DNA of 64,000 nucleotides from Brachionus koreanus (GCA_016987375.1 PJRA01000508.1:1222471-1286470), one strand, 5' to 3'; positions 24,132 through 36,340 are shown, counted from the stretch's first letter. Numbers and translations are program-made. The notes: generated from the sequence alone by a model not told the origin.

Positions 24132-24978
24132 CTAAAAAGGAGAAATTTCTTCAAAAAGCAAAGACCCGCCAAAACTTGAATATAAATATCCATGTAGATG
24201 AGATGCTCTAGCTTGAATACGTAAATAGATCCTATCGCCTTGATTACAATGCAGAATAATGGGTTGAGTGGTTGTGCTCCATGGTTCTGATTCAGACCAA
24301 ACAATTAAAATAGAAACTCCATTTTTCATTATATTTACACCAGCCTAAAATGTAAAAAAAAAATTTTATCGTACAAAAAGAAAATTTTGCTACTTTTTGT
24401 CTTCCAGTTGCTGAAATAGTTGCAAAAAATTGATAAACGCCATTGAAAGGTACTGTGTAAACTCCAGAATTTGAATTGTAATGATTACCAAAATTAGTAA
24501 TGACATATGTAAAAATTAAATCTTGATCTTGCTTAAAAGGACCAATATTTTTTGTTAAAGAAGCAAAAAATGCAGAAAAATTTGGTGCAGGCGGTTCTCT
24601 AGCCGGAATACCAGCAATTCCAGGTTCTCCTTTTTCGCCTTTTGGACCCATTATACCTGGAGGTCCCTGGTCACCTTTAGGACCGTGAATGGGTAGTCTC
24701 AATTGAGTGGCGTCATGCTTACTGCATTCGATATTTAAATGACACGCGTCATTTGAGTACAAACTTCGGGCATTGATCGTATTTGAAAAATAGGCCTTTT
24801 CATCATAAACAATTTTTTCATGATTTTCAGCAAAATTTCTATTGTTTGCTTGCTTAGCACTCTCTTTTTTAATGCCTGAATAATGTTCCCATGAAGATAC
24901 AATCGGAAAATAGAATGTAATAATTGCAACTAAATATAATTTCTCTAATAGGATGTTTTTTTTTTTTGAAAAATTCAT
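24132..24978 (-). CDS. Secreted collagen-like C1q-domain protein
   Basis: Two exons (24978..24394 and 24344..24132, with a 49-nt intron in phase 0) encode 265 residues. A signal peptide fits residues 1-29: a basic start, a hydrophobic core LYLVAIITFYFPIV, then SS. A spacer with two cysteines follows, then a short collagen stretch at about 99-125 with Gly-X-Y repeats (GPKGDQGPPGIMGPKGEKG). The C-terminal C1q domain runs from about 131 to 265: NFSAFFASLTKNIG, VITNFGNHYN, GVYTVPFNGVYQFFATI, then ILHCNQGDRIYL and a terminal SSFGGSLLFEE. Proteins of this plan trimerise through the C1q head and act outside the cell, often as recognition or matrix molecules. The collagen stretch has only about eight triplets, much shorter than in vertebrate C1q or adiponectin. 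A TTTATAAAG lies about 35 nt upstream of the ATG but may be chance. Confidence 0.92.
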
Positions 24979-27900
24979 TTTGACTATTCAATCTAATAGA
25001 TAAAACATCTTTATAAAATAAAAATAATTAAATTTCATAATTTTTACAATTTATTCAAGCAAATGATTGATAAAAATTAATTTAAAGACATGCCATGCTA
25101 TTTTTTAAGATATTTAAAACTAATCGCTCTTATCTAAAATAAAATCGATTTCATTTTAAAATAAAAATTAGAATTTTGCTTAATTGGCTAGTAACTGATA
25201 CAAATTTTTCTTAGTTAGAGATTATATTAATAATTAATTCGAATAGAAAAATTATATTTTTCTTGCAAATTGTTCCAAGGTAAATTGAGAAAAATTACAA
25301 ATTAGAATCGACTAATTAAGACCACGATATTGTATAACAAATTTAGTAAATAAAATGTTAAAACATTGTAATAAACAGCATAAGTTTTGATATCATTTGT
25401 GATGCGAATATTTAAACTATACAATAGAGTGAGATAGTTAAATAAATTGAACCTTGAAAGCCATAAATTATTTATCTATTTAGCTCATTTGAGAAAAGAA
25501 AGACGTAAAATTTCAAATTGATTTAGAATTTTAGAATTACTATTGATATTTGTTGACGGTTAATTAAAATAATGTTAACTTTTAAATTAATAAAAATCTA
25601 GTAGATAAACAAAATATTTCCGATCTAAAATCAAATAATCGTCAATATTTTTTTTATTTCAAATAAAATTTTCAATTAATTTTTTTTAAAAAAAATCTAT
25701 TTATTTTATTGATTGATTAATAAATTAGAAATTTTATGAGATTTTTGATTTATTCCTCGCTTAAGGTTTCATAGACAATAACTTAATTAAAATATAGAAA
25801 AAGTTTAGGTATGATTAACTGCTTCATATAGTCTCATGATGGCCGTATTAAGTCATTTTTGACATGTAAAATATGGAAAAATTTCATATCATAATTTCAT
25901 GCAATAAAGCTTATTTCTTTTCAAAATTCCAAAAAAATTGATACTTGAATTTTTTTAAAGACTATTGACTTAAGTTAGCAATTTTTTCTATTAGAACTAA
26001 TTGCATTTCTTCCGTTAAATATAGTGATAATGATTTATTTAAAGCCATTAAATCAAGATCTTAGCTTTATAATCAACATTTTTTAGAAAAGCTTTTAAAT
26101 TATTAAAATATATTCAAAAAAAAATTATTTAGCTCAGATTGAGTATAATAAGCCCTGAGACGATCAACTTAAAACACTTTTTGTCCAAAAAATCAATATG
26201 ATTTTTTGTACTAATAAGAAAAAAAAATTAGCTCTAAAAGAGTCTTTTAATAATTTTTTTCCAACTAAATATTTAAAGAGAATAGTTTTTTTATTAACTA
26301 AAATTATCGTTTAATTCAAATAATTGTAAAATTTCGTCAAAAATGGCTTTAATAAAAAGATAAATAACTTGATCAATTTTCTGAAAAATATTTTTGTCAT
26401 GATATTTAGTTAATTTCTTATTTTCAAAATAAGTCACACACATCTGAATACTCAGTTATCTTTTAATAAATAAATAAAAATATTATCAGAGATCTTAGAT
26501 CAAAAATATGTTTAAACATAAAAGATTTAATAAGCTTATTTTCATTTTTTCTTATCAACAAATGAAACGGAAATTAAGGAAATTTAGGTTTTTATTTGCT
26601 GAATATGCTAAAGAACAAACACTTTCGATTTTAGAAAAAATTCAGAGTTGCTGTTCGACGGCGGAAATTTTTTACAATTCACAACAGAAAAGAATCAAAA
26701 TACAAAACTACTATTTAAATTGCGTGATTGAAAAGATTTTAGAAAAAATTAATCAAACTAATTTAACTCCCAAATAGATGGATTTTTTTTTTCATTTATT
26801 TAAAAAATTTGTAACCAATTAAAAAAATATGAAAATCAAATTTGAAATTTGTTATATTAAATCAAAATATTGACTAAAAATATCAAATCTTTATTTTATA
26901 AAATCAATTTTTTTTAAATTAATACGCTTAAATTTTAATCATTTTTATGTTAAATGTATTTCAAAGTTCTCACCTAAATAGAAAACTAGTCATGATTTTA
27001 AAATATTCAATAGCAAATTTTTGAAAATATATTCTCTATCTTCTTTATGCATTTAAACGAAATAGTTTAAGATTAACTATCTATTGAGAACGAAAAAAAA
27101 AACTCATTTTCTTTGTTATGAATTAGTATTTGGAATCATTTTATCAACCGTTTTATCAAGCTTTTTTACATGTATATTTTGTTTTTTTTTAATTTAAATG
27201 CTTTTTTTTTAAAAAAGGTTTCAAAATAAACTAAGAATTTAATTTTTTCAATTGAATTTAATAAACAAATTCCCATTTCATTCTAACATCACATTGAAAT
27301 TCTCGAAAATTTTTAAATAAAATTTTTAGAGAACCTTTTAAAGACTTTTTTTTTGTTTTTAGAATAAAAAGAAGAAAAAAGCTTTTAATTGAACTTCAGT
27401 CTAATTGGTGAAATACTATTTTTCCGTTTAGTTAAAAGCATTCTTTTCCTGATTATTTGCCTTTTATTGATTTCTTAAAGCAATTTATTTTAACTAATAG
27501 TACTAATAAAATCGTGATATCAAGTTTAGAGACTTTATAAAATGAATTATCAATCAACCGAAAAAATTACAATCAATTGCTTGTTTTCATTGATACTAAG
27601 TTTATTTATTATTTTATCAAAAATATAATTTAGAGGGTTCCCTAGGTTTTTCTGAATGGCTTACGCCTTTGTTTGAACCCAATTGTTACGTAAAAATATG
27701 TAGAAGAAAAAAAATGTTAAAATTTAATTTATAACATGAACAATTTGTAAGTTGTTTGATCTATCCTCGATTGTTTTTAGCTCTAGGACTTATGAATACT
27801 TAAATTAGATATTTTTAAGATAAAATTTTCAGCAATTAAAAAATTAGATTAAATTTAGTATTCAGACATCTTTTTAAAGTTTAAGAGAAGATTTTTATTA

Positions 27901-28317
27901 TTTTAAATAATCAAATTTTGACAGGTTTCAAAATTCAGTTAAAGATTTTATTGATCAGATTATCTAAATAATAACTTAATCTTGTTTAGTTCAACAAAAA
28001 ACTCTTAAAATAGAGCTTTGTGATAAATCTTTTAAAAGGAACGATGAAAATTTAAATATTTTTATTGATCCCGAATCAACTTATGCATTATTGTTCTAAA
28101 AAAAAATTTAAAACTAAACAAATTTTGGTTTTTAAAAAATTTTATTCAATAAAAAAAAAATTTAAATCTGAATAAAAAATAGTCACTATAAAAATTGGCA
28201 ATAATTCAAAAAAAGAAAATGTCCATAGAAAAATTTTCTTTAAAATTAATACGATTCAATTTTATATGCAATTTTTACCTAATTTATTTAAATGTTTTTA
28301 ATTCAATTGTTAATCAG
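24979..28317. other. Intergenic region, no supported gene
   Basis: This is very AT-rich sequence upstream of the C1q gene. The only longer open frame is at 26508-26777, listed separately. I see no repeat with a recognised family. Confidence 0.55.
26508..26777 (+). CDS. Open frame of 89 codons, doubtful gene
   Basis: I do not recognise this. It starts with ATG and is lysine-rich and probably helical (LSILEKIQSCCSTAEIFY, then CVIEKILEKINQ). There is no signal peptide or family motif. A few frames of this length are expected by chance in 64 kb of this composition, so it may not be a gene. Confidence 0.2.
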   Translation: MFKHKRFNKLIFIFSYQQMKRKLRKFRFLFAEYAKEQTLSILEKIQSCCSTAEIFYNSQQKRIKIQNYYLNCVIEKILEKINQTNLTPK

Positions 28318-30089
28318 TCAGTTGTTTGAGTTATAAGCTTTAAAGATATCCATTTTTAATTGCCGAATCATTTGTTCCATTTGATCTAATTTAAGCAATA
28401 TATTTAACCTATTTTGGTCATTGATTGATTTTACAAAATCTTGTTTTAAAACAAACTGATCATCTTGTTCAGCATTTTTTTCAATAAAAAATATTTTAAA
28501 ATTTTCAACAAATTGATTCAGATTTTTCTCCAAATCCTGGTTTTCGCATTCAGTTTTATTTTTTTCCAGTGTAATTGAATTTGCTATTGGATTAACGCTC
28601 AAAGTCTGAGTTTCATTTAAATCTTTCACTGGACTTAATGAAGGAAAGCTAAAATTTGGCGTTACCAAGTTGGTGCTGACTGCCGAATCCATGAAAGACG
28701 AATTAGTCACTTTAGTAGGTGACAAATGAACAACATAGTGAATTACTTGAGAAACTGGAGCATTCGATTTTTCTCCATTTTTATCATAGGTTACATTCAA
28801 GTTTTCCTTGATAGGTTCCAAATCATTTATCACCGTTTTAGTAGAATCAACTTCTTCTACAGTTACATCATCTTTTCCTATTTCTGCAATAATGTCGTTT
28901 ATATCGCTCATTGATAGTGATTTTCTTAGCTTTTTGCCAACTTTTAGCGAATCATTGGAATTGTTTAATTCTTCACTGGGTTCATCGAAATTCGAGGGAA
29001 AATTTTGAGTTTTTTCTTCTATTATTTCCAAATTTTCAGCCCATTTTAAACATTTTTTTGGCTTCTAACAAATATTTTATTGATTAATTTTTTTTCTAAT
29101 ATTAATTCTTACAACTGACTTAGCTTCCAAATTCATGTCATCATTGCTAAAATTTGACAATAGATTTTTTCTCAAACTACTCGAAAATTCTGACTTAGGA
29201 TTGTAAGTGAAATCATACTAAAAATCAAAATTATATTAGTTTAATTTAAAATTATCTAAATCCAACATTAGTTAGTTGTTTTAATGGTGTAAATCTTTCT
29301 GGTTCATCAATTCTGGTATAATTCATTCCAATTCCCAAAATAGCTTCTGTGTTCTTAATAAAAACGAAAAAGTTTATTCAATCATGTTTTACCATTAACA
29401 ATACTTTATTAGTTGCTCTTGTAGTAACCTTCCAAAGACCTTTTTCGACTCTTAATCCTCTTAAATGCCTCGAATCACAGTCAAACTCAACAACTTGTTA
29501 ATAATTTATTAAATTTTTGAAAAAATTACAATTTATTTTTACTATATCCTGGCCCAGTATAGCCATATTGAGATTTTTTTTGCATTATTTCAGAATAATC
29601 AACACCTTTACTGTATTTAAATTTAAAAAAATAGTTTAATTTATTTATATCAAACCATATGGGATTGATTCCGAATGAGTTTTTTGATGAAGATCCTGAT
29701 CTTATATTTGAATTAGCATGTATTTTATTTGTTGTTGGTGTGGCTGTATTTATTGAATTAAGGGTGGCTATTTTTGTAAAAATGGGTGTTTTTTTTCTTC
29801 AAAATTTAATTGAAAAATTTGTTTCAAAATTTTATAAAAATTTACTTTTTTGACGAGTCGATTTTGGAAGAACCAAGCTGAATTTTAGTGCGAGCATTTG
29901 TAGGTGTATGGTTAATTGAATTCAGATGGCTGGCTAAATGAGAATCTAAAATATTAATCAAATTTTTATTGAATATTTTCTCTTTGTTTTTAGAGTACTT
30001 TTAATTTTGCTGTTTGAAGAGTTTATCGTCGTAGACCGTGTTAATAAATTTTTATTTTTTTCCTTTAGGAGATTACTAGTATTAGACAT
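28318..30089 (-). CDS. Unrecognised eight-exon gene, 475-residue protein
   Basis: Eight exons join with all phases consistent: 30089..29999, 29945..29846, 29796..29656, 29610..29543, 29493..29405, 29353..29267, 29217..29113 and 29064..28318. The introns are 45 to 53 nt. I do not recognise the product. It has no signal peptide or membrane helix. The first 100 residues are Ser/Thr/Asn-rich and look disordered. A middle block (VDYSEIMQKKSQYGYTGPGY, DSRHLRGLRVEKGLWKV, GIGMNYTRIDEPERFTPLK) is more ordered and is the best probe for homologues. KPKKCLKWAENLE and a Ser-rich SLSMSDINDIIAEIG follow. The last 45 residues (RLNILLKLDQMEQMIRQLKM) form a likely amphipathic or coiled-coil helix. This plan is common in centrosomal or cytoskeletal adaptors, but that is only a guess. 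The gene lies convergent with nothing close by. Confidence 0.85.
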
Positions 30090-30281
30090 TTTTTAATAGA
30101 TTCCAAACTATATGTTTTTTTGTCTAATATCTAAAAGTATAATCTGACAGTTAAGAATTCAAATTTTTAAAATAACTTAGTTTAAGACATACGTTTTTGA
30201 ATGTTGACCCATAATATGTCTCAAGTTGTAATATTCTATTTTTTTACAACATTACTAACTTAACATTAGTTTAGTTTGGTT

Positions 30282-30470
30282 TATTGAATAAATACAAATG
30301 GCACAGTTAGTGGCATACACCGATTATTACAGTACTATGTCTGTGAATTACTTTATATATATATATGTTTTTTTTTTAAGAATCAAGAAAAAAAAAAGGT
30401 TTTAAGTCAAGTCTATTTTGATGTTATTTAGTGTTGTTTTACATTTTCTCATGTGTGTTTTGATTCCATT
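30282..30470 (+). repeat. Dispersed repeat family R1, copy B
   Basis: This copy is collinear with 11849-12070: TTATTGAATAAATAC, AAATGGC, GGCATACACC, ACTATGTCTGTGAATTAC, then TTTTAAGTC and TGTGTTTTGATTCC. Upstream it shares TAGTTTAGTTT with copy C at 52263-52394. No coding capacity is seen. Confidence 0.65.
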
Positions 30471-31146
30471 ATTAAATTCTGAAAAAAATTGAATTCTTTT
30501 TTATTTTATTAGTTTATTTTTAAAAGCGAAATCAACTATTTAATTTAAATGAAACCTAAAAAAAAAAACTAAAATTTTGTTTGATTAATCCTGATTTAAA
30601 TAAAAATTTGTCGCGAAATTAAATATTTGTTTTGAATACAATGTTATTGTGAATATGTTTCAGTCATGAAGCTTAGTGTTGTTAATTTTTCTTAAAAGCG
30701 TCTAAACTTTTTTTGAAGATTTTTTTATTGACGCTTTTTTGGTCTTCATTTTCTTTCAATTTTTCAGCTGAGTGTTAAATCAAATCAATTTTTATTTAAT
30801 AAACTTTTAATAGAAAATTAAATATTATTAAGCTTTAATGAATAACTATGAAAAACATTGGTTGGTCATAATTTATGTGCAATACTTAAAGCTTTTAAAA
30901 TTTAAAGAAGAAAGAATAATAATCAAATAAATTCCTGATTGATCCTGAAGTTTCGTTGTACAAGATGAATTTCGTGGAGACTATCATTGAGACATCTAAT
31001 CCACAAAGATGATGCTTGAGTAAAATTCGCTGGCCGTATTTTTGGTCGCCTGTTTTAAGCTAACCGTATTAAGCGGTCAAAATTTGAGACCGTTAAAATA
31101 GTGGTTTAATGACCGTGTGTACGGATCTCAACACTAATATATTCAG

Positions 31147-31335
31147 TTATATTTTAAAATAACAAGTTTTCTCAACACTCTTTGTGAGGAAATTAAATCG
31201 TGGTTGAAACTTGTTTTGTTTTTTCTCTGTAAATAATTCTATTGTGAGATCTGAGATTCTTTTTTCAGCATTTATGCTAGGATTGTTCACAAGATTTACA
31301 CTCTCTAGTTTATGATGATCATCTGAATCGGACAC
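31147..31335 (-). CDS. Doubtful open frame, about 62 codons
   Basis: I do not recognise this. The frame SDSDDHHKLESVNLVNN... has a protein-like acidic start, and a TAAGCAG that could serve as a splice acceptor lies just upstream in the same strand. No partner exon was found and no ATG is in frame. It could be a terminal exon or chance. Confidence 0.15.
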   Translation of the reverse strand: MSDSDDHHKLESVNLVNNPSINAEKRISDLTIELFTEKKQNKFQPRFNFLTKSVEKTCYFKI

Positions 31336-32009
31336 TTCTCTGCTTACTTTTTTGAAGATTGGTTAGATCCATTATGTTATTAGATAATATCTTATAAACA
31401 TTTTTTTAAATCTGCTGTCAATTAAAATGTAAATAAAAAAAGTAAATTTAATTTAAAAAAAAGAGCTTTCAAAATTTTTTTGACTTGCTCTCTTAAAGTT
31501 GTCTTAAATTTTGACACTGAAGCACCATTTCTAAGTCGCAAAAATCTTAAAAAATAAGAAATAAAATTTTTTTTTCATCCCATAAGTAAATGAATTATTA
31601 ATTTCATCAATTATTTCTTTGATTTTGCTTCGAGACTAATGATTTCTGCCAAAAGATAAAAAAAATGTCTCTTAATAATGTCATTTAAAATTTGTTTTTG
31701 GTAACTAATGTGGCGTTAAAACAAAGATTTTTTACAATACAAAATATCAAATAAAATTTCTGATTTATTTGCATATTGAAAACTAAAAATATGTAGTTAT
31801 TTTTTCAAAAGTTTATTAAAATTCAAAAATAAAATAAATAACTTTAGATATGTGAACAATCAAAATAACATAATCAAAGGTTTAAGCGATGTTAAGAAAG
31901 AATTAACATATTGATACAAGACTAAACAACCAGCATTTTCATTACATTATTGAAATCTTGGTTTCGATAATAAAAAAAATTTCCCTTTTTTTTAAATCAA
32001 TAAATTTTT

Positions 32010-33896
32010 TCAACCATCAATAGAATCTTCAAGATCTGAGTCGAAAAAATTATTGCTTAATCTTTCCATATTAATTTTCATGCGAAGATTTTTGTTATCA
32101 TCTGACTCTTCAGTGTCCATGTCAGTTTTATCTGAGCGGCTTATTTCTTCATCAGTATCATAATCATTTTCACTTAATTCGTCATCTTCATCTTCTTCCT
32201 CTTCGTCACTACTTTCATCCAAATATTCACTATATATATCCTTAAACTCGACATAAAATTTTTCTATAAAATTTTTAGATCTATTTAACAAATATGGATC
32301 AAAAGGAAAAAATGAATCCAATGGGTTATCTAGTAACGAAGCGTTTTTTGAACTTTCTTTTTTGTTCTCAAAAGAATCATTCTGATTTGAAAAAAACATT
32401 CTTATATTTAAACTAGATTGACCGCTGACAGGTAATGACGTTCTACTATTAGAATCTATGATTGCATAGCAATAAGCTATTTGGTTAACGTAGGTTATTC
32501 GGGCAAATTTTTTTCGCACAGTTGGCAAACAATATCTCAGCGGATTTAATTTACTTGAAATAATTTCATTCAATTTCCATGATTTTACCAATTCAATCAT
32601 TTTTGAATTTTCATTACCATTGCTACCATTGAACAATTGCCGATTTCTGAATATTATCACATAAAAAACTGTCTGACAAAGAGCATAAAATGTTCTGTTC
32701 ATTTCAAAATTGGATATATTTGGACTATTGGTGTTTTTTTCTATATAATTATGGATCCACGTTACCATTAACTGCAATGTAGCCACACATGTCGTCATTG
32801 GTATGTATTTAGCTCGGGCCAGATATGAACCAATATAATAGGAGCATATTTGTTTGGTAATGGCACACGAGTTGGTGGCATTGAATTTTTTCCACAAGTA
32901 ATCTAAAAACCCTTCACTCAATAGAGTTCTAAAGCTACATATGTAAAACATAATAAATTGAACATGACTGGATCCATAAGTGAATAATATATATTTGTCA
33001 AAAGTATATAGCAAATCTTTATAAATTGACTTGCATGATTCCCAATTTAGCTCTTTGGTTATCGGATCTATGCATTTTTCTCTAATGTATTCATACACAC
33101 AGTTCATTTTTACATCCAATCTGTCAGCTAAAGGGTGTTTCATACCCTTTTGCAACTTTTCGTCTGGAATTATTTGACTTTCCTGTAGGAGCTGATCGTC
33201 ATTTGGAACTTCAGCCTCAATAATCTGTTCCCTGGTCGAGTTTACGTCAATCTTTAATATTTTTTGTATGCATATTTCTAAAATACCAAGCCTAAGATCC
33301 TTGAATTGATCGGCAAGTCTTAGAAGATTTTTGATATAGGCTTCTTGTATTGGTGTATCCTTAATCATGTATGGATATATTGATTCACAAAGCTTAATAA
33401 TGTAACTTTTACTTGTTGGTGCTATTTTGACCAAATTTTGGATCATTTTATGAGCTAGGGAATACATGTTTTCGTTATTCACATTATTCTCTGCCGTCAG
33501 CGTAAACATTTTTATCATCATTCCAAGACATTTATGTACATAACTGGTATAGGCACTGTTTAAGTCGATCAGAAATTCGCACAAAGAATCCAATATTATT
33601 TTATTTGCAGAATGTTCAGCCCATTTTATTTCGTAAAAAATAATGTTTATGAAACTATTTTCGAATTTATTGGGCTCTAAACGATCGACCAAATGTCTCA
33701 ATTCCTTTAAAAGCTTTGCTAAAAAATCGGAATTTGACTGCTTTTGCTTTAAGACACTGATAAAATAGTCGAACTCGTGTTTATTAACTTCATTCGAGTA
33801 ATTTTCTATAAGTTTTTTCAAATTAAATTGAGAGTCTTTGACAGACTTGGCACCAGGACTTGGATCTAATTTTGAAATATGAATCGTCGATTGCAT
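32010..33896 (-). CDS. RRN3: RRN3 / TIF-IA, RNA polymerase I initiation factor
   Basis: A single open frame encodes 628 residues (human RRN3 about 651). Family landmarks appear in order: HEFDYFISVLKQ, LEICIQKILKIDVNSTREQI, YTFDKYILFTYGSSHVQFIM, a LWKKFNATNSCAITKQICS / YIGSYLARAKYIP block, FRNRQLFNG, LNPLRYCLPTV, AYCYAIIDSN and NPLDSFFPFDPYLLNRSK. These HEAT-like helical repeats bind Pol I and recruit it to the rDNA promoter factor SL1. The final 90 residues are strongly acidic (DESSDEEEEDEDDELSEND). RRN3 is known to be regulated by phosphorylation. The gene has no intron, although most other full genes in the window have several. I see no sign of retrocopying such as a poly(A) tract with flanking duplication, but such marks decay. 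Confidence 0.96.
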   Translation of the reverse strand: MQSTIHISKLDPSPGAKSVKDSQFNLKKLIENYSNEVNKHEFDYFISVLKQKQSNSDFLAKLLKELRHLVDRLEPNKFENSFINIIFYEIKWAEHSANKIILDSLCEFLIDLNSAYTSYVHKCLGMMIKMFTLTAENNVNNENMYSLAHKMIQNLVKIAPTSKSYIIKLCESIYPYMIKDTPIQEAYIKNLLRLADQFKDLRLGILEICIQKILKIDVNSTREQIIEAEVPNDDQLLQESQIIPDEKLQKGMKHPLADRLDVKMNCVYEYIREKCIDPITKELNWESCKSIYKDLLYTFDKYILFTYGSSHVQFIMFYICSFRTLLSEGFLDYLWKKFNATNSCAITKQICSYYIGSYLARAKYIPMTTCVATLQLMVTWIHNYIEKNTNSPNISNFEMNRTFYALCQTVFYVIIFRNRQLFNGSNGNENSKMIELVKSWKLNEIISSKLNPLRYCLPTVRKKFARITYVNQIAYCYAIIDSNSRTSLPVSGQSSLNIRMFFSNQNDSFENKKESSKNASLLDNPLDSFFPFDPYLLNRSKNFIEKFYVEFKDIYSEYLDESSDEEEEDEDDELSENDYDTDEEISRSDKTDMDTEESDDNKNLRMKINMERLSNNFFDSDLEDSIDG

Positions 33897-35672
33897 TTTA
33901 TTAATTGATTTTGTTTATTTATCATTAGACCAAATATAATTTCTGTTTTAAAAAAAAATTATTATTTTTGCTAAATTGAATAATTAAAATAAAATAAAAT
34001 TTTTTTTATTTTAAAAAAATAAAAAATGGGTATAAATTTCAAGGTTTTTTGAAATATTAGGAAATATTGGGTTCTAATTTATTTTTTTGGTTTTTTTTTT
34101 ACATAATGCGCAGCTATTTATGAATGAAGTTCAATTTCGCTTTTAAATTTAATTGTTAATTTTTTTTAAAAGCATGGTATAACGTGCTTGTTTATTTCTT
34201 GCATTCAGTGTTTATTTTTATAATTAAAAACTATAATAAAAAACGAGTTTTGAGTAAAGCTGAGTTGAGTATGAAATTTTCAAAGCGTATTGAGCTATTG
34301 TCGTTTATTTTAGTCTTTAATTCAGATCAATTTTAACAACCAAACTAGCTTTCATTTAATTACAATCCATTTTTTTAATCATCGAAACCAAAAAGTTTAA
34401 GTTAAAATTTTTTTTGTCCAACACTAGGAAGCACGGATGATTATCAATAAATAATTCAAATTAAAAATTGTTTAGTATTTAATTTTTAAAAGCTTTTCTT
34501 AAAATTTTATTTTTACTAAAAAATATTTTCTAAAAAAAAACCTTGAACTATCTAATAGTGATAAAAATGTATCTTATTTTTTATATATTTTTGAAATTAT
34601 AGCATTTCTTTTATTAAAATTTCTTTATCATAAAAATAACCCCATTAACTTTGAATATTAAATACTATTTATTTGGTAGCATTTAAACTTGATAATGGCA
34701 ATAACGTGTCTATTTTTTGAATCAAATGTTTATAAATGAAGCTCAAAGAATAGAGGAATTTTTTTAAGAATGATAAAAATAAGAAAAAAAAAACAATTAA
34801 ACAAAAAGAATCGAATCGAAAAACGAGAAGTTTAAAATAATCTTCAAATGGTAGCAACTTATAAGCTACTAATAATAATGTTCTTATTTTTTTAATTACA
34901 CTAAGTTAATTTTTGAAATTTTAATAAAAATGTTTATTGCATTTCTGATTTTGAAAAGATGTTATCAACATTTTATTGTTATATATTGCATTTTTCCACT
35001 AATATTTTTATAAAATTTGTAAATAATTTAAATTGATAAATAAAAAATAAAAACCGATGAAATTTCTAATTTTCATAGATGAATCCTTCTGAAATTGTTC
35101 ACTCTTCATCGATGAAAACTCGATGTGTTGCAGCATCAAATTTGAATTGAGTATAAAATATCTGTTTAATATCATCTAATAAAATAATTAAAATATTAAT
35201 AATATCACTAATATTATACTTATTTTTAAAAAAATACACCTTTTTTATTTAAATTACATCTAAATTATCAAATTTTTCAATTATTAATAAACTTTATTAA
35301 ACAAAAATAATTGACAATAATTTGGTTTTACTTTATTACTTTTTCAACTGATTTATTTAAAAACAAATCCTGCCTAAATTATATTTTAAATAAATAAATA
35401 AATTTAAAAACAAATTCAGCTAAAAGTTGAATCACTTTCTTTATTTTCTCATGACTGGATTCTAGACCATTTTTAGTATTTGGCATTCAATCGAGTAATA
35501 AGCGTCATAGAACTACTGACAATGTGAGTAAATTTTTCAAAACTTGCGGCAAAAAAAATTGTGCTAATTTGGTCCAATATATAAATGTAGAAAGAAAAGT
35601 ATCTAACCAAAAATTTTTTTGTTGAAATTTTAAAAGTTCTAAGAAACCAAAAGTACCTTATAATAAAAGCCC

Positions 35673-35896
35673 TTTTCTATTCTTAGCCGATAATGGAGAG
35701 GAGCTCGTCTCCTTTTTTGACATAGAGTTCACTGTATCGGGTTGATCATCTACAACAGAATTATTACCGACTACAAACTGGTCCCCCGTTTTTTAATTTA
35801 CGAATGCTCCGTAATTCAGAGATATTTTCAAGATTTTTCCAATCTCAGTGGGTTTTGAACCATCCTCTGTTGGCATAAAACACGGTTTTATGGGCT
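35673..35896 (-). mobile_element. tRNA-derived SINE, diverged third copy
   Basis: The reverse complement follows the SINE at 22499-22850 from end to end: CCAACAGAGGAT, GGTTCAAAACCCACTGAG, AAAATCTTGAAAATATCT, TGTAGATGATCAACCCGATAC, and the GGAGAC...AAGAATAGAA tail unit. The A box is worn down while a B-box-like stretch remains. It is an older copy than the palindromic pair. Confidence 0.75.
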
Positions 35897-36154
35897 AGAA
35901 AATGCATTATATTTAATTTTATTTTTGAAAATAGCTTCAATTTAAAAAGCTTTGCAAAATCATTAAAATTATAGATTTTTAAAATGAATCAATTTAAAAA
36001 AGCTTTCAAATAAAAAAGGTCTAGAATTTTATCTGTAATTTATTTATAAAATATAATTTATTTATAAGAAGGTTTATTTATAAAATATAATTATTATTTT
36101 ATTGGAAAGTCATTTAAAATGAAAAAAATATATTATTTTAATTATTAAATAAAA

Positions 36155-36340
36155 TTATTGTACAATTATTTCCCCGTTTGGAAGTCTAATAAGGTAACGT
36201 TGAAATTGCATTGTGTTATACGATTTGTATGATCGAAAGGAATTCGCACCATTAATTGGCATGTTACGCATCGGATTTATGATTCTAAGTCTATTTATGC
36301 TTGAATCGTAACCATTTAGTGGTGAACTAATAAAATTCAT
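36155..36340 (-). CDS. Small open frame, 61 codons, doubtful gene
   Basis: I do not recognise this. It starts with ATG and its composition (Ser, Arg, Gly, Pro, Met rather than only K/N/F/I) is more protein-like than most chance frames. It ends RYLIRLPNGEIIVQ. No domain, signal or splice partner is evident. It could be a short peptide gene, a terminal exon, or chance. Confidence 0.22.
   Translation of the reverse strand: MNFISSPLNGYDSSINRLRIINPMRNMPINGANSFRSYKSYNTMQFQRYLIRLPNGEIIVQ

Larger units (their letters stand above)
30090..32009. other. Intergenic region with one dispersed repeat
   Basis: The region contains R1 repeat copy B (30282-30470) and a doubtful frame at 31147-31335. A less AT-rich patch lies at 30950-31130 with repeated GACCGT / GGCCGTATT words. 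Confidence 0.55.

Noticed and set aside
28726..29853. Plus-strand open frames inside 28318-30089
   Set aside because: They are antisense shadows of the phased minus-strand exons.
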